Positions 27,236 to 37,677 of a DNA stretch of 64,000 bases are shown piece after piece (position 1 is the first letter of the stretch; each line of letters starts with the position of its first letter). Where the stretch lies: positions 434,001 to 498,000 of the forward strand of contig NZ_CP020539.1 of NCBI RefSeq assembly GCF_002080435.1, in the 5' to 3' direction. The notes beneath the pieces are model-generated. The model was not told the origin of the DNA, did not search any database, and saw only the letters and a program-made list of their open reading frames with translations. Made by a program: the position numbers and the translations under genes. This DNA comes from Sphingobium herbicidovorans (lineage in GTDB: Bacteria > Pseudomonadota > Alphaproteobacteria > Sphingomonadales > Sphingomonadaceae).

Positions 27236-30200
27236 GGTTGAGCGTCCTTTATTTGAGCGAGGAGCATGGCGGCGCTGTTGGACTTGGGTTTCCACATCCC
27301 CCGGTCCAGCGCTTCGATCAGGCGGGCGGCGGTTTCGCGCAGGGCGGCGGGGTTCGCCTCCGCCATGAAGGCGCGGACGGCTTCATCCTCGATGAAGGCG
27401 GCGTGGACGGCGTCGAAATGATGGTCGCGCACGGCATGGGTGGTGGCGGCGAAGGCAAAGAGATAATCCACCGACGCGGCGATCTCGAACGCCCCCTTGT
27501 AGCCGTGGCGCATCATGCCCGCGATCCATTTGGGATTGGTGACGCGCGCGCGGACGACGCGGCCGATCTCATCTTCCAGCGTGCGGATGACGGGGCGTTC
27601 GGGGCGGCTATGATCATTGTGATAGCTGAGCGGCTTCTTGCCGGACAGATGCTCCACCGCCGCCGCGATGCCGCCTTCGAACTGATAATAATCGTCGCTG
27701 TCGAGCAGGTCATGCTCGCGATTGTCCTGATTCTGGACCAGCGCGTCGGCCTCCGCCAGCCGCCGTGCAAAGAGGCCGCGCTCGGCGTCCCCCTCCACCC
27801 CGCCGCCATAGGCATGGCCGCCCCAGTCGAGATAGACGTTCGCCAGGTCGGCGCGATTGTGCCACAGCCGCTCGTCGATCATCGCCTGAAGCCCCGCGCC
27901 ATAGGCGCCGGGCCGGGAACCGAAGACGCGGCTTCCCGCACGGCGCTCCGCCGCCTTTCGGGATGCGCCCTCGGCGATCAGGGCGGCGGACTCGGTGCGA
28001 TGGCGGGCGGCGGCGGGATTGTCCTCTTCCGGTTCATCCAGCGCCATGACGGCGCGCGCGGCGCTGTCGATCAGGTCGATCTGTTCGGGGAAAGCATCCC
28101 GGAAGAAACCCGAAACGCGAAAGGTCACGTCAACGCGCGGGCGATTGAGTTTCGCGATCTTCATGACTTCAAAGCCGATGACGCGCCCCGATGCCCAGTC
28201 CCAGCGGGGGCGCACACCCATCAACGCCAGCGCCTGCGCAATGTCGTCGCCGCCCGTGCGCATATTGGCCGTGCCCCATGCGGACAGGGCGATGGCGCGG
28301 GGATAGTCGCCCTCGCGCTGAAGATAATCCTGCACGATTAGTTCGGCGGATTGCTGGCCCAAGTTCCAGGCGGCGACCGTCGGCACGGCGCGGGTGTCCA
28401 CGGAATAGAAATTGCGCCCGGTCGGCAGCACATCGGGGCGGCCACGGGTCGGCGCACCGGAAGGGCCGGGCAGGACGAAATGGCCGTCCAGCGCGTTCAG
28501 CAGCGCGGCCTTTTCCGCCTCTCCGCAGGCGTCGATGCGGGGGCCTAGATCCTGGGCCATCGTTTGCAGCACGGCTGAACTTCGGGGACCGGGCGCTTCG
28601 GCTTCGCCGTCGATCAGGTGAATGGCGTACAGCTCAAGCCGCTCCACCGTGTCGCCGGTCGTCCGCCATGGCGCAGGGTCCAGGGGGCGCAGCGGCGCGG
28701 GGCGCGGCCCTGCCCAGGGCGCGCCCATCGTGCAGTCCAGCGGATCAAAGCCCAGCGCCAGATCGTCCGCCAGCGCGCGCAGCAGCGACAGCTGGCCGTC
28801 CTGCTCCATGCCCCGTGGACAGCGGGCCAGCGCGATCAACAGGTCACGGCGCAGCGGCCCCTCGGGCGATCGCGTAAAGACATGCAGGCCATCCCTGATC
28901 TGCATTTCCTTCAATTCGCACAAATAGTTATCAATCGCTGCTAAGGCATCGTCTCCGCTGCCCTGCGCCCCGGCATCCTTGTCCAGTCCCTGTGATGCGG
29001 CCAGCGCCAATATGTCGCGGCGCAGCGTTTCCAGACGGCGCGGGTCCATCCCCGCCGCCAGATAATATTCATCGACCAGCGCCTCCAGTTCCTTGAGCGG
29101 CCCATAGGTTTCGGCGCGGGTCAGCGGCGGGGTCAGATGGTCGATGATACAGGCCCCGATGCGCCGCTTCGCCTGCGTCCCTTCGCCCGGATCATTGACG
29201 ATAAACGGATAGATTTGCGGAACGGGACCGGCGCAGATTTCGGGAAAGCAATCGGCAGACAGCGCGATGGCCTTGCCCGGCAGCCATTCCAGATTGCCGT
29301 GCTTTCCCACATGGATCACGGCATGGGCGCGAAATTCCTGCGCCAGCCAGATGTGGAAGGCCAGATAGCCGTGCGGCGGCGGCAGGGCGGGGTCGTGATA
29401 GCTGCTTTTGGGATCGATATTATAGCCGCGAGAGGGCTGGACCGCGACCGCGATCTTGCCAAAGCGATGGACCGGCAGGTGGAATGCCTCGTCCCGCACG
29501 AAGGGATCGGACGCCGGATCCCCCAGCGATCGGTCACGGCCTGCCGCGCTGCCTCCGGCAATCGCATGAACGCGGCCTCATATTGCTCAAGCGGCAGCAT
29601 GACCTCCGCCGCGCGACCGGGGCAGGCATTGGTGACGCCACGGGTCATCACGTCCATCAGCGCAGCGCCGTCACGCGGCGCGTCGCCCGTCACATAGCCC
29701 GCGTCCGTCAGCGCGCTCAGGATAGCGGCGGCGCTTTCCGGCGTGTCCAACCCAACGCCGTTGCCGATCCGGCCATCCTTGTTGGGATAGTTGGCAAGGA
29801 TCAGCGCGATGCGGCGGTCATTGACAGGCGCGCGCCGTAATTTTGCCCATGATGCAGCCAGTTGTGCGGCAAAGTTTACACGGTTCGGCAGAACCTGCGG
29901 CACGACGATGCTGCATTCCGTCCGGGCATCGAACCGGGCGGCGGCCTTGAACGCCACCGCGCGCGTGAACAGCCGCCCGTCCACCTCAGGCAGCGCAATG
30001 TGCATGGCGAGATCGCGCGGTCCAAGTCCGCGTGCGCTCGCCGCCCACGCGCTCTGCTCCGCGCTGGCGAACAGCGTCTGGAGGATGGGGCAGTCCGCCC
30101 GCTCCAGGATGGAAGGCGTGCGCGGTTCGCCCGGCGCCGACGCGGCAAAGGCCGTGGCGTTCAGGATGACATCCGGCTGCGCGGCGTCCATCAGCGTCTG

Positions 30201-30953
30201 CAAAAAATCCCGGACGAACGGCTCGCGCAGCGCCCGGACATGGACAGGCAGGACGTTCAGCCCCGCCTGCTCCAGCCCATCGATCATCGCGTTCACCGCC
30301 TCCAGCGTGCCGGCGATCAACAGGGCGCGGTAGAAGAGGAAGAGGGCGGTGGGCCGACCGGCGACCCAGCCTGCCTTCACCTGATCCAGCATGGGCCGCT
30401 CGACGCCCGGCAGATACAGGCCCGCGTCTGCCACCGGGACCGGTGCGTCGGGCATTCCGGCATCGAAGCCCGCTACCTGCGCGGCTGTCTTGAGGAAGGA
30501 TGTCGCATTGGCAATGCCGCCCTGCCGCAGATAGTCGCGCAGCCGGTCGCATATGTCGGGCGGCAGGGTGGATGCACAGCGCAGGTCGGGATCATCCTCC
30601 CGACCATCGGCTATGGCGGCAAAGGCGATGCCCCTTTCCCGCGCAATATTGGCAATTTCGTCAATGCCATAGGGCCAATAGCTCTTACCGCCCAACAGGA
30701 CCACGCAGACGAATTTGGCGTGGGCAATCACCTTTTCGACATAGAGATCGACCGAATAGGGATGTTTCAGCTGCAACAGGTTCGCCAGACGCACGGTGGG
30801 TCCGCCATCTCCCAGCGCCGCGGCGGCGCTGGCGAAACAGGCAAGGTCGCTGTCCGCCACGGTCAGCAGCACGATGTCGCCCGGACTCTGGCCAAGGTCG
30901 ATCGCTTCATCGCCGTTGGAAACGGCCCCGGGCGTGGCGGTCAGCAGGTGCAT
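27232..30953 (-). CDS. cobN: CobN, cobaltochelatase large subunit (frameshifted at 29520-29524)
   Basis: The N-terminal half (MHLLTATPGAVS to AVTDRWG) and C-terminal half (DPASDPFVRDEAF, GYNIDPKSSYHDPALPPPHGYLAF, HVGKHGNLEWLPGKA and on to the end) are in different frames. They join at a run of five G on the coding strand (29520-29524), where a sixth G restores TGG GGG GAT and a product of about 1240 residues, normal for CobN. CobN inserts cobalt into hydrogenobyrinic acid a,c-diamide together with CobS and CobT, neither of which is in this window. The ATG shares one base with the cobW stop. Confidence 0.92.
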
Positions 30954-31993
30954 CAGGCGGCGACCGGCTGCTGCCTGAGCATGGCCTCGATCGCGGCGCG
31001 GTCCATCCCGGCCTGACCGATCACCACCAGGCGGGACGCGCGCTGTTCCTCCGCCTGCCAATGACGATCATAATGATGCTGTATGCGGGGGCCGACTGCC
31101 TGGATCAGCAGCCGGGCCGGGCGTCCCGTAACCGCGACGAAGCCCTTGACCCGCAATATGTCATGCGCGGCAATCGCCTGTTCCAGCGCCGCCAGCAGCG
31201 GTGCGGGATTGCCCAGTTCGCCAAGGTCCAGGACGAAACTGTCGAAATCCTCATGGTCATGATCCTCCTCATCGTCATGATGCGATGGGCGGGTGTCGAT
31301 CTGATCCTCCACGCCTGCGTCCAGGCCCAGCAGGACAGCCGGGTCGATTTCCCCGCGCGCGGTGCGCAGGATGCGCACGCCGGGGCGGATCTCGGTCGCC
31401 AGAGAGGTTTCCAGCTCCGCCAGCCTGCCGGGTTCGACAAGGTCGGTCTTGTTCAGCAGCACCAGGTCCGCGCAGGCCAGCTGGTCCTCGAACAGCTCCT
31501 CGATCGGGCTGTCATGGTCCAGCGTCGGATCGGCCGCACGCGCGGCGGCCAGCGCCTCCTCGTCATGGGCGAAGCGGCCCGCCGCCAGCGCGTCCGCGTC
31601 GATCAGGGCGACGACACCGTCCACGGTCGCGCGGGTGCGGATGCCGGGCCATTGGAACGCCTTGACCAGCGGTTTTGGCAGGGCAAGGCCGGACGTTTCG
31701 ATGATGATGTGATCGGGCGGCACATCCCGGTCCAGCAGCCGCTGCATGGTGGGCAGGAAATCGTCCGCGACGGTGCAGCAGATGCAGCCATTGGCCAGTT
31801 CGATGATGTCCTCGTCCGGGCATGCATCGTCGCCGCACCCCTTGACCAGCGCGCCATCGACGCCAACGTCGCCGAACTCGTTGATGATCAGCGCCAGGCG
31901 GCGGCCGTCCGCATTTTCGATCAGGTGGCGGATCAGCGTCGTCTTTCCAGCGCCCAGAAAGCCGGTGATGACGGTGGCGGGAACCTTGCTCAT
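30953..31993 (-). CDS. cobW: CobW, G3E-family GTPase metallochaperone
   Basis: The 346-residue protein has P-loop GFLGAGKTTLIRHL near residue 10, the metal-binding motif NGCICCTV (CxCC) and NKTDL as the guanine-specificity motif. A His/Asp/Glu-rich loop (SHHDDEEDHDHEDFD) near residue 230 is a likely extra metal-binding patch. CobW proteins deliver cobalt to CobN. The ATG at 31993 overlaps the transporter stop by 4 bp and the stop overlaps the cobN ATG. Intact motifs throughout. Confidence 0.94.
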   Translation of the reverse strand: MSKVPATVITGFLGAGKTTLIRHLIENADGRRLALIINEFGDVGVDGALVKGCGDDACPDEDIIELANGCICCTVADDFLPTMQRLLDRDVPPDHIIIETSGLALPKPLVKAFQWPGIRTRATVDGVVALIDADALAAGRFAHDEEALAAARAADPTLDHDSPIEELFEDQLACADLVLLNKTDLVEPGRLAELETSLATEIRPGVRILRTARGEIDPAVLLGLDAGVEDQIDTRPSHHDDEEDHDHEDFDSFVLDLGELGNPAPLLAALEQAIAAHDILRVKGFVAVTGRPARLLIQAVGPRIQHHYDRHWQAEEQRASRLVVIGQAGMDRAAIEAMLRQQPVAA

Positions 31994-33039
31994 ATGGATT
32001 GTCCTTGTTTGGCGAGGAGCACCTCGATCTCGTCGAAGCGTTTCCAGCGGTAGATGGCCCAGCTCACCAGCCAGCAGGCGGCGAACAGGCCGATGATGAA
32101 GAAGCCCAGGCTGTTGAAATGTTCGCCCAGATTGGCGGCGACCGACCATATGCCGCCGGTCAGGCCCAGCTTGTCGCCCAGCAGCGCCGCCGCCTCGATC
32201 CCGCCGATGACGATGGCGACCAGCGCGGATACCAGCGTAATGGTGATGTTGTAGTAAAGCTTGCGGATCGGTTTCACGAAGGCCCATTGATACGCCCCCA
32301 TCATCAGCGCCCCGTCCGCCGTGTCGATCAACGCCATGCCCGCTGCGAACAGCAGGGGAAATATGAGCACCGTCGCGATTGACAGCCCGCTCGCCGCCTG
32401 CCCCGCCGACAGGCCAAGGATCGCGACTTCCGTGGCGGTGTCGAATCCCAGTCCGAACAGGAAGCCCAGCGGCGCCATGTGCCAGCTGCGCGTGACGAGG
32501 CGGAACAGCGGCTTGAAAATGCGCGCCAGGAAACCGCGATTGCCCAGCAATATGTCCATGTCCTCATCGACATAGGCGCCGCCGCTGCGAACATGGTTGA
32601 AGGTCTTGAGAACGGATTTCAGGATGATGAGGTTCATCGCCGCGATGGCGAACAGGAATGTGGCGGAAATGATCGTGGCGATGGTGCCGCCCACTTCGCC
32701 TACCGCCTCCACGCGGCTCAGCGCGCTGGCCGCCACGGCGATCAGCACCGCCGCGATCAGGACGATGCCGCTATGCCCGACCGCGAACCACAGGCCGACG
32801 GTCAGCGGCCTTTGCCCGTCCTGCATCAGCTTGCGCGTCACATTGTCGATGGCGGCGATATGGTCGGCATCGACCGCATGGCGCATCCCCAGGCTCCAGG
32901 CGAGCAGGGCCGTGCCCAGCATCATGGTGTCGTGGGCGAAGATCATCGCGGCCCACAGCCATAGCGCCAGGTTGGCGGCGATCAGGGCGGCGAACATCCA
33001 CGTGGCGCGGCCACGCAGCGTTGCAAAACTCATGTCCAT
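31990..33039 (-). CDS. NiCoT-family nickel/cobalt transporter
   Basis: The protein of about 349 residues has roughly eight membrane helices and the NiCoT signature RHAVDADHIAAIDN (HX4DH), followed by GLWFAVGHSGIVL and LFGLGFDTATEVAIL. It imports Co(II) or Ni(II); cobalt is the likely substrate because the gene is first in a riboswitch-controlled operon with cobW and cobN. The start is one of two ATGs at 33039/33033; the longer ORF to 33267 would run into the riboswitch and is rejected. Confidence 0.92.
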   Translation of the reverse strand: MDMSFATLRGRATWMFAALIAANLALWLWAAMIFAHDTMMLGTALLAWSLGMRHAVDADHIAAIDNVTRKLMQDGQRPLTVGLWFAVGHSGIVLIAAVLIAVAASALSRVEAVGEVGGTIATIISATFLFAIAAMNLIILKSVLKTFNHVRSGGAYVDEDMDILLGNRGFLARIFKPLFRLVTRSWHMAPLGFLFGLGFDTATEVAILGLSAGQAASGLSIATVLIFPLLFAAGMALIDTADGALMMGAYQWAFVKPIRKLYYNITITLVSALVAIVIGGIEAAALLGDKLGLTGGIWSVAANLGEHFNSLGFFIIGLFAACWLVSWAIYRWKRFDEIEVLLAKQGQSI

Positions 33040-33228
33040 CGGAGACCAGTCTCCCGTCGGCGTCAGCGAAACTTGACGGGAACCTCCGCATCGCGGCCGA
33101 CACGGTGCGCCGGACGGACACCCAAACGGCGCCCGGCACGCATGCCGGTGCAGCTCCCGCCGCACGCGTCGCTCAGACGGAAAACCGTGCCCCGGCCATC
33201 CCCTGGACCAAAGCAAGAGCGACCAGAC

Positions 33229-33447
33229 GCTGGCAGGTCTCCTGGCTTGCGGGTCATCGCTCGACACATGGCCTTCCCAGGCCTCGCAGGATTTAGCGTC
33301 CGGCCCAGTGGCTGACCCCCGATCGTCACGGAAGGTCGATATGCGTCTCGCTCACCGCTTACAGTTGCAGGGACAGCCGCGGATTTGGATGCCTCAAGCA
33401 CCCGCACCGCATTCCCATTTTAAGCCCCTTGCGGGGCACCGGCGCGA
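33229..33447 (-). promoter_or_regulatory. Cobalamin riboswitch upstream of the NiCoT-cobW-cobN operon
   Basis: The minus strand shows GCCGGTGCCCCGC, AATGGGAA, the core TCCCTGCAACTGTAAGCGG, GCCACTGGG and the 3' box GCAAGCCAGGAGACCTGCC. It ends about 190 nt before the transporter start. By analogy with known AdoCbl riboswitches it should repress cobalt uptake and insertion when B12 is high. It is the second of three copies in the window and its core nearly repeats the one at 24675-24878. Confidence 0.93.
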
Positions 33448-33507
33448 TCAATGCCGTGCATAGAGAGCTTGGGGGACAAAGGGAAGCGGGAAGGAATTGA
33501 AATAAAA

Positions 33508-33540
33508 GAGTCATACTTTGGTCATGTATCCGTCATCTAA
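33508..33540 (+). promoter_or_regulatory. Pho box (three PhoB half-sites) upstream of the porin
   Basis: Three GTCAT cores at 33510, 33521 and 33532 recur with an exact 11-bp period and AT-rich spacers, the layout of PhoB-binding units (consensus CTGTCAT plus 4 AT-rich bases). They lie 45-75 bp before the GTG start of a phosphate-selective-type porin, where a PhoB-activated promoter is expected. The pattern is seen directly; PhoB binding is inferred. Confidence 0.75.
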
Positions 33541-33584
33541 ATGAAATAGCGGCCCGCTGCACAGACACATGAGGGAGTAGCAAG

Positions 33585-35036
33585 GTGCAGGGTTTAAGGG
33601 CGAGTGGCGCGGCGATGATGGTGAGCTTGCTGGCGTTGATGCCCGAAGTGGCGCAGGCGCAGAGCAACGAAGCGTTGCAGCGCCAGATCGACGAACTCAA
33701 GGCGCAGGTTCAGATGCTCACGAGCGCGCTTGCCGCAAACAAGGGCGCGGCTCCTGAAACCGCCGCTGCGGCTCCCGCTCCCGTTGCGCCGGCGACACCC
33801 GCGCCTGCCACGCTCGCCACCGCCACCGCCCCCGCCCAGCCGCCCGCGGCCGCGCCAGAGGCGGCCTCTGCCCCAGCGCCCAGGTCGAAGGCCTGGTATG
33901 ATCGGCTGTCGCTGCGCGGCTACACGCAGATGCGCTACAACGCATTCCTGTCCGGGGACGATACGGCGCCCGCTGGCCAGTCCCGCCTGCGGTCGGTCCA
34001 TGACAGTTCCATATCCGATCGCGGCAGCTTCTCGCTGCGCCGCGCGCGTCTGGTGGTTCAGGGCGATATTTCCGACCGCGTCTCACTCTATCTGCAATCG
34101 GATTTCGCGACTGCCGTTAGCAATCAGGCGGGCAGCGAGCGCCGCGAAGGCTTTGGCCAGCTGCGTGACGCCTATGCCGACGTGTTCCTGGACAAGGCCA
34201 AGACCTTCCGCCTGCGCCTCGGCCAGTCCAAGGTGCCCTATGGCTGGGAAAATATGCAGTCCTCCTCCAACCGCCTGACGCTCGACCGCAGCGATGGGAT
34301 CAACAGTGGGGTTCCCGGCGAACGCGATATGGGCGTCATCGCCTATTACACGCCGCCTTCGGTCCAGAAAATCTGGGACCGGCTGGGGGATGACGGGCAA
34401 AAGCTGTTCGGGAATTACGGCGCATTTGGCTTTGGCGTTTTCAACGGTCAGGGCATCAACCGGACGGAACAGAATAAGGGCCTGATGAAGGTCGCTTTCG
34501 CCACCTGGCCCTTCGAACTCGACGGTCTGGGCGGCGCCTTCGCTGGCCAGGTGTTCGAAATCGGCGGATCGGCGATGATGAACGATTTCCAGCCTGAACT
34601 GCGTAGCGGGTCAGTCGGTGGACCCGTTGACGACAACCGCGCCGGCATCCACGCCATGCTCTATCCGCAGCCCTTCGGCATTCAGGCCGAATGGAACTGG
34701 GGCAAGGGACCGCAATACGACCCGCTCAGCCTGTCGGTGGAATCGAAAAAGCTCAGCGGCGGCTATGTCCAGATGATGTACCGCGCGCCGACGGAATCGA
34801 TCGGCTCGCTGATCCCCTATGCCCGCTGGCAACGCTATCGCGGCGGTTGGAAAGGCTCCACCAGCGCACCGCGCCTGGAAACCGACGAAATTGAACTGGG
34901 CGTCGAATGGCAGCCGTGGAAGGCGCTGGAAATCACGCTGGCCTACGCCCGCATGAAGCGCGCCGAAGCGGATGAACGCCGCGCCGGGCGCGCGGAAGGC
35001 AATCTCATCCGTACGCAGGTGCAGTGGAATTATTGA
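33585..35036 (+). CDS. Phosphate-selective porin O/P family outer-membrane protein
   Basis: The 483-residue protein has a signal peptide (about residues 1-25, ending AQA), a short coiled coil (NEALQRQIDELKAQVQMLTSAL), a ~55-residue Ala/Pro linker, then an OprP/OprO-like barrel starting SLRGYTQMRYNAF with RRARLVVQGDISDRVSLYLQ and KTFRLRLGQSKVPYGWENMQ. The C-terminus ends in an aromatic residue (VQWNY), as beta-barrel proteins usually do. The GTG start has GGGAG 7 nt upstream. The adjacent Pho box suggests phosphate or polyphosphate uptake under phosphate limitation. Confidence 0.88.
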   Translation: MQGLRASGAAMMVSLLALMPEVAQAQSNEALQRQIDELKAQVQMLTSALAANKGAAPETAAAAPAPVAPATPAPATLATATAPAQPPAAAPEAASAPAPRSKAWYDRLSLRGYTQMRYNAFLSGDDTAPAGQSRLRSVHDSSISDRGSFSLRRARLVVQGDISDRVSLYLQSDFATAVSNQAGSERREGFGQLRDAYADVFLDKAKTFRLRLGQSKVPYGWENMQSSSNRLTLDRSDGINSGVPGERDMGVIAYYTPPSVQKIWDRLGDDGQKLFGNYGAFGFGVFNGQGINRTEQNKGLMKVAFATWPFELDGLGGAFAGQVFEIGGSAMMNDFQPELRSGSVGGPVDDNRAGIHAMLYPQPFGIQAEWNWGKGPQYDPLSLSVESKKLSGGYVQMMYRAPTESIGSLIPYARWQRYRGGWKGSTSAPRLETDEIELGVEWQPWKALEITLAYARMKRAEADERRAGRAEGNLIRTQVQWNY

Positions 35037-35047
35037 TCGGGAAAGCC

Positions 35048-35082
35048 GGAACGGCGCGGCGCTTGTTCCGCCGCTCCGTTCC
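35048..35082 (+). terminator. Hairpin after the porin gene
   Basis: GGAACGG and CCGTTCC arms, with inner GGCG/CGCC pairing, form a strong GC stem 12 bp after the porin stop. No clear U-tract follows, so it may be a mRNA-stabilising hairpin or a factor-dependent stop. It separates the porin from fdhD. Confidence 0.5.
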
Positions 35083-35159
35083 GCTTGGGTGATTTGATGG
35101 CACGGGGCATGAACAGGCTGCATATTGCCGCGTGCCTCCCGCCCGCCTAGATCGGTGCC

Positions 35160-35942
35160 ATGCCCTCAAACTTCTCCTTCACCCGGATCGCATCCGGCGG
35201 CGCGTTTTCGGCGGAGGAACGGGAACTGGCCGAAGAAGTGCCGGTCGCCATTGAATTTAACGGCGTCGGCTATGCGGTGTTGATGGCGACGCCGGACGCC
35301 ATTGCCGAACTGGTGCTCGGCTTTGCCCTTTCCGAACGGCTGGTCAGTCCGGCGGACGCGCCCTTCGCCGTCGATGTTCACGCGACCGCCCAGGGGGTCG
35401 TCGCCCGCGCGACTCTGCCGCCCGACCGTGTCGAAGGGCTGCTGGGCCGGGTACGCCATCGCGTGTCGGATTCTTCCTGCGGCCTGTGCGGCATCGAAAA
35501 TCTGGAACAGGCTATCCGCCCGCTGCCGCCCGTCACCACGCAATCGCTGGCGGATCGTTCCGCAATCTTCCGCGCGCTTGCCGCTCTTTCGGGTCATCAG
35601 CCGCTCAATGCCCGGACGGGCGCCGTCCATGCGGCCGCGCTGGTCAGCGCCGATGGGTCGATTCGCCTCGTCCATGAAGATGTCGGCCGCCACAATGCGT
35701 TCGACAAGCTGATCGGGGGGATGCGGCTGAAAGGGATGGACTGGGACGGTGGCTTTGCGCTGCTGTCATCCCGTTGTTCCTACGAACTGGTGGAAAAGGC
35801 GGTGCTGGCCGATTGCCCCTTGCTCGTGACCATTTCCGCCCCGACCCGTCTGGCCGCCGAACGCGCCCAAAGCGCTGGCCTGCCGCTGGTTGTATTGGCG
35901 CGGTCGGATGCGATTCTGACGACGACAGTCATTCCCGGATGA
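35160..35942 (+). CDS. fdhD: FdhD, sulfurtransferase for formate dehydrogenase maturation
   Basis: The 260-residue protein has the diagnostic CGLCG motif (DSSCGLCGIENL), AELVLGFALSERLV, NARTGAVHAAAL and EDVGRHNAFDKLIG. FdhD passes sulfur from IscS-type desulfurases to the Mo-bis-MGD cofactor of formate dehydrogenases. No formate dehydrogenase gene is in the window. The 3' end overlaps the convergent alpha-glucosidase end by about 14 bp once that gene's frameshift is corrected. Confidence 0.94.
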   Translation: MPSNFSFTRIASGGAFSAEERELAEEVPVAIEFNGVGYAVLMATPDAIAELVLGFALSERLVSPADAPFAVDVHATAQGVVARATLPPDRVEGLLGRVRHRVSDSSCGLCGIENLEQAIRPLPPVTTQSLADRSAIFRALAALSGHQPLNARTGAVHAAALVSADGSIRLVHEDVGRHNAFDKLIGGMRLKGMDWDGGFALLSSRCSYELVEKAVLADCPLLVTISAPTRLAAERAQSAGLPLVVLARSDAILTTTVIPG

Positions 35943-37523
35943 AAATCGCGCCATAGGGGGCAACGTGCCGACCGTCGCGCCATTGGTGGCGAACAGGACG
36001 GTCCCGTCCACCGCCAGATCTTCGGGCCACCCAACCGGCGCGTCCGACAGGTTGAACAGGCACATTATATTGTCCGCCCCCGCGGTTCGTCGGAACAGCA
36101 GCCGGCTTTCATCCGCCAGCAGCACCTCCATGCTGCCGTAACGCAAAGGCGCATTCCCCTTTCGCAGGGCCAGCATCGTCCGGGTAAAGTTCAACAGCGA
36201 CCCTGCATCGGTCTCCTGTCCATCCACCGCCAGCGCCAGATTATCTTCCCCCACCGGCAGCCAGGGCGCAGCGGTGCTGAACCCCCCTTCGCTGGCCGTC
36301 ATTTCCCATGGCAAAGGCGTGCGCGCCCCGTCCCGCGACAAGGTGAGCGGCCAGTTCGCGATCGCCTCCGGGTCCTGCAACCGCTCGAACGGGATATCGA
36401 CCTGGGTGATCCCCAACTCCTCGCCCTGATACAGGATGGCATTGCCGCGCAGCGCCATCAGCAGCGCCATCTTCATCCGCGCGAAGGGCGCGCGATCCTC
36501 CGCCTTGCACCATCGCGACAAGGCGCGTGGCGCGTCATGATTTTCAAACGCCCAACTGGGCCAGCCCATGCCCGGTTCATCTGGCCAGCGCGCCGCCGTC
36601 TCCGCCACCAGCGCGGGGGTTAGCGCCGGGGCATAGAGGAAGTCGAAGCCATAGGCGCTGTTCAGCCGGTCGTCCCCGGCCGTGTAAGCCTTCATCTCCA
36701 CCTCGGCGCGGTCGCCCCCGACCTCCGCCATGGTGAAGATCGCGCCATAACGGTCGGCCAGCGCTCGGATGCGCTCGACAAAGCCAACCACATCGGGATG
36801 CGACTGATTGTAGCGGCGGATCTGATAGTCGAAGGGGCGGGTGCGGGGCTTGCCCTCGTCGGGTGCCGGCGGATTGTCGCGCAGCAACGGGTCGTGCATC
36901 GCATGGTTGAGCGCGTCGAGCCGGAAACCATCGACGCCCCGGTCCAGCCAGAAACGCATGGCGTCCAGCAACGCGTCCTGCACTGCGAGGTTGTGGACGT
37001 TGAGCTGCGGCTGGCTGGCAAGGAACTGGTGCATATAATATTGCCGCCGCCGCGCGTCCCAGGTCCAGGCCGGACCGCCGAACACCGACTGCCAGTTGCA
37101 GGGCGGCGAACCGTCCGGCTTGGGATCGGCCCATACATACCAGTCCTGCCGCGCATTGGTCCGGCTCTCGCGGCTTTCGCGGAACCAGTCATGCACATCG
37201 GAACTGTGGGCATAAACCTGATCAATCGTGACTTTCAGCCCCAACTCATGCGCCCGCGCCACCAGCGCGTCGAAATCCTCGATCGTGCCGAAAATCGGAT
37301 CGACCCCGCAATAATCGGCGATGTCATAGCCAAAGTCGCGCATGGGTGATGTGAAGAAGGGCGAAATCCAGATCGCGTCGGCGCCCAGTCGGGCGATATG
37401 GTCCAGCCGCCGCGTGATCCCGCGCAGGTCGCCGATCCCGTCGCCGTTGGAATCCTGAAAGCTGCGGGGATAGATCTGGTAGATGACGGCGCCCTTCCAC
37501 CACGGCTGGCCGGAATCGCTCAT
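35929..37523 (-). CDS. GH13 alpha-glucosidase / oligo-1,6-glucosidase (frameshifted at 35956-35960)
   Basis: The protein of about 531 residues (after correction) shows the GH13 regions: VTIDQVYAHSSDVHDWF, GVDGFRLDALNHAM with the nucleophile Asp, IFTMAEVGG with the acid/base Glu and WAFENHDAPR. It hydrolyses alpha-glucosidic bonds in short oligosaccharides, probably in the cytoplasm (no signal peptide). Near the end a run of five C on the coding strand (35956-35960) breaks the frame; a sixth C gives the normal ending LPPYGAIFIRE and a stop at 35929. Without it the frame runs 160 bp further through fdhD. Confidence 0.9.
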
Positions 37524-37677
37524 GCGCTGCTGCTCCCATTTGCTGCGGGTGCAGCATACACATGTCCGCGCCGTCATCTACCGCTTGCGGGCGGCGCGCC
37601 CGCGCTTTATCAGCAGGTCCGCGACAGGTTCCCGAGAGGGGACGAGAGCACTGCGCTTTATTGGTTGGCTCAACCTC

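Noticed and set aside
31990..33267. Long N-terminal extension of the NiCoT gene to 33267
   Set aside because: It would translate the riboswitch expression platform and the extra residues are Arg/Pro-rich without a membrane segment.
24675..33447. The two similar ~200-bp minus-strand segments as an insertion sequence or transposed repeat
   Set aside because: The shared parts are the conserved riboswitch core and its 3' box; similarity ends at the aptamer edges.
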